DNA from: Priestia megaterium NBRC 15308 = ATCC 14581 | GTDB taxonomy: Bacteria > Bacillota > Bacilli > Bacillales > Bacillaceae_H | NCBI RefSeq assembly: GCF_000832985.1 | Contig: NZ_CP009920.1 | Coordinates: 5,202,501-5,266,500, forward strand | Length of the DNA: 64,000 nt | Reading direction: 5' to 3' | Part shown: positions 34,491 to 41,974 of the stretch, piece after piece | Position numbering within the stretch: position 1 is the stretch's first letter | How the letters are laid out: the number at the start of each line of letters is the position of its first letter | The notes under the pieces: model-generated | What the model saw: only the letters and a program-made list of their open reading frames with translations | Database searches by the model: none | What the model was told of the DNA's origin: nothing | Made by a program: the position numbers and the translations under genes

Positions 34491-35501
34491 TTAATGCGAC
34501 AAAGTTGTTTCTCGAATAATTAATTCACACTCATACTGGTACTCTTCATAAGCTATCTTTTCTTTTAAAATTTGTTTAATAAGTAAATCTGCTGCTTTTG
34601 TTCCCATATCAAAAGCGGGCTGCGAAATCGTCGTAACAGCAGGCGTTGCTACATCTGCGTAAGGAATATTATCATAAACAATTAAAGATAAATCATTTGG
34701 GATATTAAATCCGTGTTGTTTAATAAATTTCTGCACTTCAATGAATACTAAATCGTTTCCAGCAAGCAGCGCTGTGGGCGGATTATCGGCTGCAAATAGC
34801 TTCTCAAGCGCTTTTTGCATGTCCGCTTTTTTGCAGTTGATAATCATGAATTCATTTACAGGCATATTGGCTGATGTTAACGCTTCTTTGTACCCTTCTA
34901 CACGTTCAATCCGGGGTGTAATAGTTAATGGTTCTGTAATAATCGCTATATGCTTATGTCCCAGCTCGAGGAGATGCAAAATAGCCTGTTTTGTGGCTTC
35001 TTGGTTGTTCGCCACTACGGATGGAATTTTTCCTTTTACATCGTGAATTTTGCGATCCATAATAACAACTGGATATTCTTCTTTGATCATCTGCTCATAA
35101 AGAGAGGTATTGGCTCCCGTTGGAAATAAAATAAGGCCATCTACTTGCTTTGCTTTTAACATATTAATATATTTCTTTTCTTTATCAGGGTCATCATCTG
35201 CGTTACAGATGATGGCATGTATATCTTGTGAATGGCAATAGTCTTCAATTGCACGAATGACTTCAGTAGAAAATCTGTGCATAATATTCGCGACAATAAT
35301 CCCAATCATTGACGTTCGCTTTTGTTTTAAGCTTCGTGCTAGATAGTTGGGCTGATAGCCGAGTGTATCAATCGCTTCTTTAATTTTCTTTCGTGTTTCT
35401 TCGCCCATATATTCATACCGTTTGTTAATGTATTGTGATACGGTGCTTTTGGAGACATTTGCTGCTTTTGCAACGTCCAGCATAGTAACTTTTTGCATCA
35501 T
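34491..35501 (-). CDS. LacI family transcriptional regulator, KdgR-like
   Basis: A 336-residue repressor: helix-turn-helix and hinge MLDVAKAANVSKSTVSQYINKRYEYMGEETRKKIKEAIDTLGYQPNYLAR at residues 6-55, then a periplasmic-binding-protein type effector domain (GIIVANIMHRFSTEVIRAIEDYC ... SLIVYDNIPYADVATPAVTTISQPAFDMG). Flanked on the minus strand by the KDG operon upstream and hxlAB downstream, each with the identical 20-bp palindrome, so it is the likely repressor of both. B. subtilis KdgR controls the kdgRKAT operon in the same way. The inducer is probably a 2-keto-3-deoxy sugar acid; that is inference. Confidence 0.9.
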   Translation of the reverse strand: MMQKVTMLDVAKAANVSKSTVSQYINKRYEYMGEETRKKIKEAIDTLGYQPNYLARSLKQKRTSMIGIIVANIMHRFSTEVIRAIEDYCHSQDIHAIICNADDDPDKEKKYINMLKAKQVDGLILFPTGANTSLYEQMIKEEYPVVIMDRKIHDVKGKIPSVVANNQEATKQAILHLLELGHKHIAIITEPLTITPRIERVEGYKEALTSANMPVNEFMIINCKKADMQKALEKLFAADNPPTALLAGNDLVFIEVQKFIKQHGFNIPNDLSLIVYDNIPYADVATPAVTTISQPAFDMGTKAADLLIKQILKEKIAYEEYQYECELIIRETTLSH

Positions 35502-35570
35502 AATCCGCCCTTTTCATTCAATCCCTAAAATTATGCTACTCCTAGTGTAAACGAAAAAAACGAAAAAGGA

Positions 35571-35598
35571 AAAGCCTTCTTGCTAGCAGAAGGCTTTA
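35571..35598 (-). terminator. Terminator of the KDG operon
   Basis: AAGCCTTCT / AGAAGGCTT stem after the KDPG aldolase stop; minus-strand tail TTTTCC is T-rich. Confidence 0.75.
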
Positions 35599-35602
35599 TT
35601 TA

Positions 35603-36247
35603 TTAAGCGTACGCAAGCCTAGCTTCTTGAATTTCATTAGTAAAACGCTTCGCTTCCTTTGTTACTTGACGTAAGTATTCAGGAGTTGGAAGCTGCTTTC
35701 CATCCACTAATGTGCTTCCTGCCCCAATAGCAGCTGCTCCAGCTTTAATATAAGCGCCCGCATTTTCAGCCGTAACGCCGCCCGTTGGCATTAATGGAAT
35801 ATGAGGAAGCGGCCCTGCTATATTTTTAAAATAAGCTGGGCCTACTACGCTTGCCGGGAAAACTTTAATCATATCTGCACCGCATTCATAGGCTGTTAGT
35901 ATTTCAGTTGGTGTAAAAGCACCCGGAACGCTAATGACACCGTATCTTTTAGCCGTTTTAATTGTTCGTTCATTAACCGTAGGAGAAAAAATAAATGACG
36001 CTCCCGCCATAATAGCAATTCGTGCTGTTTCTTCGTCTAGAACAGTTCCTGCTCCAATAAACATCGAGTCGTCAAATTCATTTTTTAGTTCTTTAATAAC
36101 CTCTACAGCAGCAGGGTTTTCCATTGTAATTTCTAGGTTTGTTACTCCGCCTTCTTTTAATGCGTAGGCAAGCGGAATAATTCGCTCAGCACTTGCTCCT
36201 CGAATGACCGCTACAATACCGCTACTTGTAATTTTCTCAATATGCAT
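35603..36247 (-). CDS. eda: KDPG/KHG aldolase
   Basis: A 214-residue class I aldolase that splits 2-keto-3-deoxy-6-phosphogluconate to pyruvate and glyceraldehyde 3-phosphate. Marks: SGIVAVIRGASAERIIPLAYALKEGGVTNLEITMENPAA (Glu in EITM), FIGAGTVLDEETARIAIMAGASFIFSPTVNE, and the Schiff-base Lys in DMIKVFPAS, followed by MPTGGVTAENA. Last gene of the KDG operon; it starts 26 bp after the transporter gene with AAGGAGAA as ribosome site. B. subtilis kdgA is the equivalent. Confidence 0.95.
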   Translation of the reverse strand: MHIEKITSSGIVAVIRGASAERIIPLAYALKEGGVTNLEITMENPAAVEVIKELKNEFDDSMFIGAGTVLDEETARIAIMAGASFIFSPTVNERTIKTAKRYGVISVPGAFTPTEILTAYECGADMIKVFPASVVGPAYFKNIAGPLPHIPLMPTGGVTAENAGAYIKAGAAAIGAGSTLVDGKQLPTPEYLRQVTKEAKRFTNEIQEARLAYA

Positions 36248-36273
36248 CTCAATTCTCCTTTTTTATCGTTACA

Positions 36274-37554
36274 TTAAGCCGTTGTTTCGACTGGCTTTAC
36301 ACTTTGAACTTCTCTTGGCTTTTTCGTTGCGACAATGGTTAAAACTGCCGCAAGGAATAATGATCCAGCCATAAAGATATAGGAAGCGCCAAATCCTCCT
36401 GTTGATCCATTTAAAAATCCTACAATATAAGAACCGGCAAATGAACCAAGTGCGCCCATGCTATTAATTAAAGCCATTGCTCCTCCGGCAACATTACGCG
36501 GTAAAATTTCAGGAATAATTGCAAAGAACGGTCCGTACGGAGCGTACATCGTTCCTCCGGCGATAACGAGTAAAGTAAAAGAAAGCCAGAAGTTGCTTGT
36601 GCCAACTAAATAAGATCCGTAAAAAGCAAACGCTCCTACTAATAAGAACGGCCATACAAATGCGCTTCGTTTTAAAAACTTATCTGACAGATATGAAACC
36701 GTTAACATTAATATAACTGCTAATACGTAAGGAACGGACGCTAACCAACCTGTTTTCACTATACTCATGTTAGGCGCTGCTTTAATAATAGACGGAAGCC
36801 ACATAACAAATCCGTAGACACCGATACTCCATAAAGCATATTGAATGCTTAATAAAATGACAGTACGATTTTTGAAAGCTTCTTTATAGCCTTTAACAGG
36901 TTTGATTCCTTCTTGTTCCTTTTGCAGCGCATCGTGTAAATCTGCTTTTTCTTTTTTCGACAGCCATCCTGCATCTTTTGGCTCGTCATTTACTAGTTTC
37001 CACCATAAAAATGCCCAAATAACAGCTGGAAAACCTTCTAAAATAAACATCCATCTCCAGCCAAACGATTCTAGCAAATACCCAGAAACAATAGACATCC
37101 AAAGAACGGTTGCCGGGTTTCCTAAAATTAAAAACGTGTTGGCTCTAGAACGTTCTGCTTTTGTAAACCAGTGGCTTAAAAATACCAGCATAGCAGGCAT
37201 AACGGCACTTTCAACTACTCCTAAAGCAAATCGAATAACAAACAAAAATCCGACGTGGCTTACCATACCCGTAGCTGTAGCAAGTGCTCCCCATAAAATC
37301 AGAGACCAAAAAATCAGCTTTTTGGCGCTTTTATTTTCAGCATAGTGAGCGCCTGGAATTTGGAAAAAGAAATAACCTAAGAAAAAGAGCGACCCTAATA
37401 AAGACGAAATACCTGGCGTAATATGAAGATCTTCTGCCAGCCCTGCCGCTGCTCCAAACCCATAGTTTGCACGGTCTAAATATGCAAGGCTATACGTAAT
37501 AAATACGATAGGAATTAATCGAAGCCATCTTTTTTTTGCTAGCTGCTGTTTCAT
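36274..37554 (-). CDS. MFS sugar-acid transporter (anion:cation symporter family)
   Basis: A 426-residue major facilitator of the ACS family (ExuT/GudP/KdgT-like functions, hexuronates, glucarate or related acids). Twelve helices; the loop-2 motif after helix 2 and the LDRANYGFGAAAGLAEDLHITPG entry are typical, as is GWRWMFILEGFPAVIWAFLWWKLV and AGGTMYAPYGPFFAIIPEILPRNVAGGAMALINSMGALGSFAG. ATG 37554 has GGAG upstream and is only 2 bp after the kdgK stop. Substrate is unproven; context points to a sugar acid feeding KDG. Confidence 0.88.
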   Translation of the reverse strand: MKQQLAKKRWLRLIPIVFITYSLAYLDRANYGFGAAAGLAEDLHITPGISSLLGSLFFLGYFFFQIPGAHYAENKSAKKLIFWSLILWGALATATGMVSHVGFLFVIRFALGVVESAVMPAMLVFLSHWFTKAERSRANTFLILGNPATVLWMSIVSGYLLESFGWRWMFILEGFPAVIWAFLWWKLVNDEPKDAGWLSKKEKADLHDALQKEQEGIKPVKGYKEAFKNRTVILLSIQYALWSIGVYGFVMWLPSIIKAAPNMSIVKTGWLASVPYVLAVILMLTVSYLSDKFLKRSAFVWPFLLVGAFAFYGSYLVGTSNFWLSFTLLVIAGGTMYAPYGPFFAIIPEILPRNVAGGAMALINSMGALGSFAGSYIVGFLNGSTGGFGASYIFMAGSLFLAAVLTIVATKKPREVQSVKPVETTA

Positions 37555-37556
37555 TA

Positions 37557-38516
37557 TCACTTCACTCCTTGTTTTTGGGATTCCATATATCTTTGCAACT
37601 GCTGTTCAGTTGGATATCCGTCGTTATCTCCAGGGCTTTGTACAGCTAATGCCCCAATAGCATTTGCTCTCCTTACAGACTGAGTAAGAGAATCATTTTG
37701 AAGAAGTCCGCTTAATAGTCCTACTGCAAAACCGTCTCCTGCTCCGACTGTATCCACTATTTGTTTCACTTTTATTCCTTCAACCATCCCTTGCTCTTTA
37801 GCCGTCTTAAAAAAGGCTCCTTGTTCACCTAGTTTAATAACCACAAGCTCTACACCTGCATCTAAATAGTAAGAAGCAATGTCTTCTGGATTTTCGTAGC
37901 CGGTTAAGATTTTTCCTTCTTCAATGCCCGGCAGAACGTAGTTTGCTTGTTTAGCAGCTTCATTGATTGTAACAACCATTTCTTCTTGCGATTTCCAAAG
38001 AGTGGGTCTCAGGTTTGGGTCAAAGGAAACCGTTCTTCCAGCTGCTTTCATCGATGTAAGTGCATGTAGAGCAAAATCGCGCATACTTGCTGACACAGCA
38101 AGCGGTATGCCTGTCATATGCATATGTTTTGCCGCTAAAAAATAGTTTTGATTAAGATCGCTCGAGTGCAAGTGACTGGCTGCTGAATTTTTTCGGAAGT
38201 AACAAACTTCCGGATCTCCCACTTCCACTTTTGATTTAATTTGAAAGCCTGTTGCATGTTCGCTGTCTACTAGTACACAATCGGTGTTGACATATTCCTC
38301 TTGTAGACGTTTCATAATAAACGTACCGAAAGGATCGTTGCCGACTTTGCTCACCCAGCCTGCGCGCAGACCGAGACGAGCGAGACCAATTGCTACATTT
38401 GTTTCTGCTCCGGCCAGTTCTTTCGTATAATGCTTAATCTCATGCAGCGGTCCCGGCTGTTCTGCCATGAACATCGCCATTGCTTCTCCGAAGGTAATAA
38501 CGTCTAATGAATTCAT
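37557..38516 (-). CDS. kdgK: 2-keto-3-deoxygluconate kinase
   Basis: A 319-residue PfkB-family kinase: DVITFGEAMAMFMAEQPGPLHEIKHYTKELAGAETNVAIGLARLG near the start and the C-terminal active-site motif VDTVGAGDGFAVGLLSG with the catalytic Asp. It phosphorylates KDG to KDPG for the aldolase two genes downstream. It overlaps the TIM-barrel gene by 4 bp (ATGA). PfkB kinases vary in substrate, but with an aldolase for KDPG in the same operon the KDG assignment is strong. Confidence 0.92.
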   Translation of the reverse strand: MNSLDVITFGEAMAMFMAEQPGPLHEIKHYTKELAGAETNVAIGLARLGLRAGWVSKVGNDPFGTFIMKRLQEEYVNTDCVLVDSEHATGFQIKSKVEVGDPEVCYFRKNSAASHLHSSDLNQNYFLAAKHMHMTGIPLAVSASMRDFALHALTSMKAAGRTVSFDPNLRPTLWKSQEEMVVTINEAAKQANYVLPGIEEGKILTGYENPEDIASYYLDAGVELVVIKLGEQGAFFKTAKEQGMVEGIKVKQIVDTVGAGDGFAVGLLSGLLQNDSLTQSVRRANAIGALAVQSPGDNDGYPTEQQLQRYMESQKQGVK

Positions 38517-39256
38517 TGAACTTCCTCCTGTTCTGCTGCTTGCACCGATGAAATGAAGCCGGGAATTTGTTCCGGTTCATCGATTGGAAACTCTAAAGCT
38601 TTAAAAATCGAATGAGAAAACCCTTTCAAAATATCTTTCCACATTTCATTTGAATCGTTTGATATAGCGGTTGTCACTAGCTTTCCACTGCTTTTTATGA
38701 CGTGTTTAATATGAATATAGCCCACAAATGACCTTAGCATTTTGATTGCTTCCTGGGGTTGTTCATGTACATAAAGCCAATTACCAATATCAAACGTCAT
38801 GGAAACAGGAACTTCGTAAGCGTTATCAAAAAATGCATGCAGAGATGCTATGTTGCCTCCGTGACTGGTTTGATCGTTCTCTACAAATAGACGTAAAGCT
38901 GGAAATGCTTCTAATAGCTGCTGTAAATCTGCCATAGGCGATTGGGGCTGATAAAAACCAAGAGAAACTTTTACCCACTGAGCGCCAAGTGATACGGCTT
39001 CTTCAAGAATAGCTTTTAATTCTTGTGTGTTTAACTCTCCATTTTCTTTCCACAGTTCAATTGGAGCCGAATATACTGTAAAAAGCGGATATGTTTTTAA
39101 TTCTTCGGCAATAAGCTCAATCTCTTGATCTACTTTTTTCATTAACTCTCTTCGAATTTCCACTCCATGTACTTGCTGCTCATATATTTTCCCAATCATG
39201 GTGTGCTGAAAGCCTGTTGTTTCGAATGCATTTAACGGGATAATGATACTATTCAT
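38513..39256 (-). CDS. Sugar phosphate isomerase/epimerase-type TIM-barrel protein
   Basis: A 247-residue protein of the xylose isomerase-like / AP endonuclease 2 barrel family: GVEIRRELMKKVDQEIELIAEELKTYPL, LRLFVENDQTSHGGN, VSMTFDIGNWLYV and FVGYIHIKHVIKSSGK hold likely metal ligands (Glu, Asp, His, His). Usual family members isomerise or epimerise sugars or hydroxypyruvate-like compounds. First gene of the KDG operon, so it may bring a sugar acid into the KDG route, or isomerise an early intermediate. Exact reaction unknown. Confidence 0.82.
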   Translation of the reverse strand: MNSIIIPLNAFETTGFQHTMIGKIYEQQVHGVEIRRELMKKVDQEIELIAEELKTYPLFTVYSAPIELWKENGELNTQELKAILEEAVSLGAQWVKVSLGFYQPQSPMADLQQLLEAFPALRLFVENDQTSHGGNIASLHAFFDNAYEVPVSMTFDIGNWLYVHEQPQEAIKMLRSFVGYIHIKHVIKSSGKLVTTAISNDSNEMWKDILKGFSHSIFKALEFPIDEPEQIPGFISSVQAAEQEEVQ

Positions 39257-39293
39257 AAATCGACCTACCTTTCTTATTATACTAACTAACCAC

Positions 39294-39313
39294 TTACTAA
39301 ACCGGTTTAGTAA
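39294..39313. promoter_or_regulatory. LacI/KdgR-type operator before the KDG operon
   Basis: TTACTAAACCGGTTTAGTAA, identical to 34407-34426. It sits at about +8 to +27 of the predicted start site of the promoter at 39328-39356, a normal roadblock position. Confidence 0.92.
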
Positions 39314-39327
39314 ATCGATTTATCTAA

Positions 39328-39356
39328 ATTATAAGACTATTGAAAGCGCTTTTCAA
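39328..39356 (-). promoter_or_regulatory. Sigma-A promoter of the KDG operon
   Basis: Minus strand TTGAAA (39356-39351), 17-bp spacer, TATAAT (39333-39328). It overlaps a cre-like sequence (39341-39355). Confidence 0.85.
39341..39355. promoter_or_regulatory. cre-like CcpA site on the KDG promoter
   Basis: TGAAAGCGCTTTTCA resembles the cre consensus TGWAARCGYTWNCW but carries one extra base, so it is about one mismatch off. It overlaps the -35 element, a usual position for catabolite repression. Confidence 0.55.
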
Positions 39357-39380
39357 GCTTTTTTTATAAATTATAAAAAA

Positions 39381-39415
39381 AAGAAACAACACAGCTTTAT
39401 GCCGTGTTGTTTCTT
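39381..39415 (-). terminator. Terminator of the interrupted membrane protein gene
   Basis: AAGAAACAACAC / GTGTTGTTTCTT stem overlapping the stop at 39414-39416, followed by an eight-T run on the minus strand. Confidence 0.9.
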
Positions 39416-39640
39416 AGTGATCATCTGTGCTTTTTACTAGATTGCGATCTTGCTGGTAAATATCATAAATCAAAAAGCTAAAGCCATAGTACAAGACCAT
39501 GATGACAACTGACTTCGTCATGATAAATAAAGCGCCTAGCCCAATACCAACTAACAGCGTCTGGACACTTAAACGGTCACGCTGGAAAGCTAGCTGTGAT
39601 AGGAAATAACCAATACCAATTAAGACGGCCAATACCCATG
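39414..39640 (-). pseudogene. CPBP-like membrane protein, 3' part, split by ISL3
   Basis: This is the C-terminal 73 codons of the gene whose 5' part lies at 41324-41833. Joining after one copy of the 8-bp target duplication restores a single frame of 242 residues (510 + 219 bp). The part reads LAVLIGIGYFLSQLAFQRDRLSVQ then two further hydrophobic helices and IYQQDRNLVKSTDDH. The ATG at 39653 lies inside the IS and is not the original start. Confidence 0.9.
39633..39640. repeat. Target site duplication, left
   Basis: TACCCATG directly repeated at 41324-41331, 8 bp, as expected for ISL3 insertion. Confidence 0.95.
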
Positions 39641-41323
39641 GGCTCTTTCTCACTTTTGGTGAAGGTGCTTTATAGATGATATAGTGAAATAAAAAGGAGC
39701 GAATCTCAACATGCCTTTTTCTTCTTTCACTAATATAGAATGCTTACGAGTTATACAAGAAGATCAATCTTATATGTATCTAGTAAAATCTAAACATTCC
39801 TCTTGTATATGTCCGTCTTGTCATACTCTATCTCACCGTATTCATAGCCAATATGTTCGATCCCTTCAGGATGTACCGGCGTATGGTAAAACAACATATA
39901 TAAAGATACAAACACGTAAGTTTTTTTGCGATGACTGTAGTTGCCCACAAGCTATTTTTACAGAAAGATTTACGTGGTTAGGGACCTATCAACGCAAAAC
40001 CAAACGTTTACAAGAGATGTTAAAGTCAATCGCACTATCTACGAGCTGCAAAGTAGCATCTCGGCTGTCTAAGCATCTAGGTATTGTAACCAGTCATCAT
40101 ACGCTTTTACGCCTGCTTCATAAATTGAAGCTGCCTTCTTATGAACCGCCGGTTCATATTGGGATTGATGACTTTGCATTTAAGAAGCGTTGTCGTTACG
40201 GTACGATTATTATCAATCAAGAAACCCGAAGACCCATCGCTATTTTAAATGGGAGAGATAAAGAAACAGTCGTAAAATGGCTCGAACAGCATCCAACGAT
40301 TCAAACGGTGACTCGTGATGGTTCTTTCACATACGCTAAGGCTATCTCTCAAGCGCTGCCTCATGCTTATCAGATTACGGACCGTTGGCATATTCTGAAA
40401 GGTTTATTTACAGCAATTCGAGAGACCTTACAACAATCTTTTCCATCTATATGGAGAAAAACAGAATATAAAAATCCTACAACAGAACCACTTATTATCC
40501 GCAAGACAGATGTTCAACGCCATCAGTATGCTGAGCAAGTTTGGCAACGCGCCTTAGAAGTGAAAGAGTGGAAAGAAAAAGGGAAATCCATTGCTTGGAT
40601 TTCGCGTCAAATGCATATTTCACGTAATACGGTCTATAAAGATTTAAGACGCAAGAAAAAAGAGCCTATTAGTCGTGTAAGACTATTAGATCCATTCCTA
40701 AATCAATTACGTCAATGGAACCTATCTGGGTGGACGACGAGTCGTATGGAGGCAGAACTTAAAAAGATAGGCTATACAGGATGTCGCTCTACTTTAAATG
40801 AAGCCGTTTCGAGAATTCGTCATGAATATAGAGCCAGTGCCACAACGCATTCTTTGTCTAGAGCTTCCCTACTGTGGAAAATATGGAGTGAAAAGAATAG
40901 AAACTGGTTAGATTCATTACCTTCGGCATGTTTAAAAGAGTTTCCATTAATACCACAATTATTTGAAGTGACACGTAAATTTAGAAACATCGTGAGTAAA
41001 CGTAGTAATCAAGGCATACCTGGTTGGATTGAAACATGTAAAATGTATTCGTTTCCAGCTCTCGATACCTTTATAACCTATATAGAAAAAGATTTACAAG
41101 GGGTAATGGCTGCTTGTGTTGATCCTTTAAGTAATGGGCTATCTGAAGGACATATACATCGTGTGAAGATGTTAAAACGTATGATGTATGGTCGGGCAAG
41201 TGATGAGCTGTTGAAAAAACGAGTGCTCATACCATTATTATAGGTAGAGTTGTTTTTCTGAAAAAATAATGCATGTCTTTGACATATAGCGACGTTTACC
41301 TTCACCAAAAGTGAGAAAGAGCC
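39641..41323. mobile_element. Intact ISL3-family insertion sequence, 1683 bp
   Basis: Ends are perfect 26-bp inverted repeats starting GGCTCTTTCTCACTTTTGG, with an 8-bp direct duplication outside. It carries one full-length transposase gene on the plus strand. No decay is visible, so the element is recent and possibly active. Confidence 0.95.
39711..41243 (+). CDS. ISL3 family transposase
   Basis: A 510-residue DDE transposase. N-terminal zinc finger: CICPSCHTLSHRIHSQYVRSLQDVP ... FFCDDCSCPQAIFTERF (residues about 30-85), a helix-turn-helix around GIVTSHHTLLRLLHKL, and the catalytic core starting HIGIDDFAFKKRCRYGTIIIN (first Asp), VTRDGSFTYAKAISQALPHAYQITDRWHILKG (second Asp region), and NGLSEGHIHRVKMLKRMMYGRA (Glu) near residue 475. 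A second HTH (KGKSIAWISRQMHISRNTVYKDLRRK) interrupts the core, as in ISL3. Start ATG 39711 follows AAAAGGAG. Domain order and length are standard and no frameshift is seen. Confidence 0.95.
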   Translation: MPFSSFTNIECLRVIQEDQSYMYLVKSKHSSCICPSCHTLSHRIHSQYVRSLQDVPAYGKTTYIKIQTRKFFCDDCSCPQAIFTERFTWLGTYQRKTKRLQEMLKSIALSTSCKVASRLSKHLGIVTSHHTLLRLLHKLKLPSYEPPVHIGIDDFAFKKRCRYGTIIINQETRRPIAILNGRDKETVVKWLEQHPTIQTVTRDGSFTYAKAISQALPHAYQITDRWHILKGLFTAIRETLQQSFPSIWRKTEYKNPTTEPLIIRKTDVQRHQYAEQVWQRALEVKEWKEKGKSIAWISRQMHISRNTVYKDLRRKKKEPISRVRLLDPFLNQLRQWNLSGWTTSRMEAELKKIGYTGCRSTLNEAVSRIRHEYRASATTHSLSRASLLWKIWSEKNRNWLDSLPSACLKEFPLIPQLFEVTRKFRNIVSKRSNQGIPGWIETCKMYSFPALDTFITYIEKDLQGVMAACVDPLSNGLSEGHIHRVKMLKRMMYGRASDELLKKRVLIPLL

Positions 41324-41331
41324 TACCCATG
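41324..41331. repeat. Target site duplication, right
   Basis: TACCCATG, second copy; see 39633-39640. Confidence 0.95.
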
Positions 41332-41833
41332 TGTTTTCAATGGCTAATATATAGTGACTATATAAATAAAAGCTAGGAAAATAAACGGTACTTTCTACGA
41401 AGCTGGAGATACCGCTGTATGCAAGCCACCACTTTTGCTCTCTTTCCGTTTTAGGAACGGTTGCCTCAATTGACGTGGGCATTTCCTGTTCCACAAAAAC
41501 CGTTTCTCCATGATCTTTCATCCATTGAAGCATAATGGAAAGAATGATAAAGCCTGCAAAGATTAAAAGCAGCAAATATTCAATCCACGCTGGATACGGA
41601 GCCGTGCGGTGAATCGTATCGAGATATACTCCCTGTAATCCTAACATAGAAATTGGAACCCTATGGTATACCATCACCGCAATATAAAATAGTAAAATTA
41701 GCACATAAAAAAAGAACTGTTCTTTGTAGTAGCGAATTTTTTTGCCTTCTGAAGCAATTCGCTTAACAGTCACGCTTTCCAAGTACGGACGGATAATGCT
41801 TATGATAATAATAAGACACGTAAATACAATCAT
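41324..41833 (-). pseudogene. CPBP-like membrane protein, 5' part, split by ISL3
   Basis: The first 170 codons of a membrane protein: N-terminal helix TCLIIIISIIRPYL, further helices LILLFYIAVMVY and YLLLLIFAGFIILSIML, then YSGISSFVESTVYFPSFYLYSHYILAIENTWV. Fold and helix order resemble CPBP-family (Abi-type) intramembrane proteins, but their EExxxR and FxxxH motifs are not conserved (FVESTVYF and FLSQLAFQ instead), so even the unbroken gene may not be a protease. The frame runs on into the IS to 41078 only by chance. Confidence 0.85.
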
Positions 41834-41974
41834 ATAGTTATGTAATCACCTTTTCAACTTCGTTATGTAACATATTTTTTCATTTTTTCCATCCGTAATA
41901 ACAGTAGGTTAACAGCCTCTGCACTTTCTTATAGTACCAAAAAACTAAACTTTTTGACAATCCTGATTTATCAA

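Noticed and set aside
39414..39653. 79-codon gene with ATG at 39653
   Set aside because: The first codons lie within the IS end; it is the 3' part of the split gene.
41078..41833. Apparent 251-codon intact frame
   Set aside because: Its last third is read from the opposite strand of the IS element; the true gene is split at 41324.
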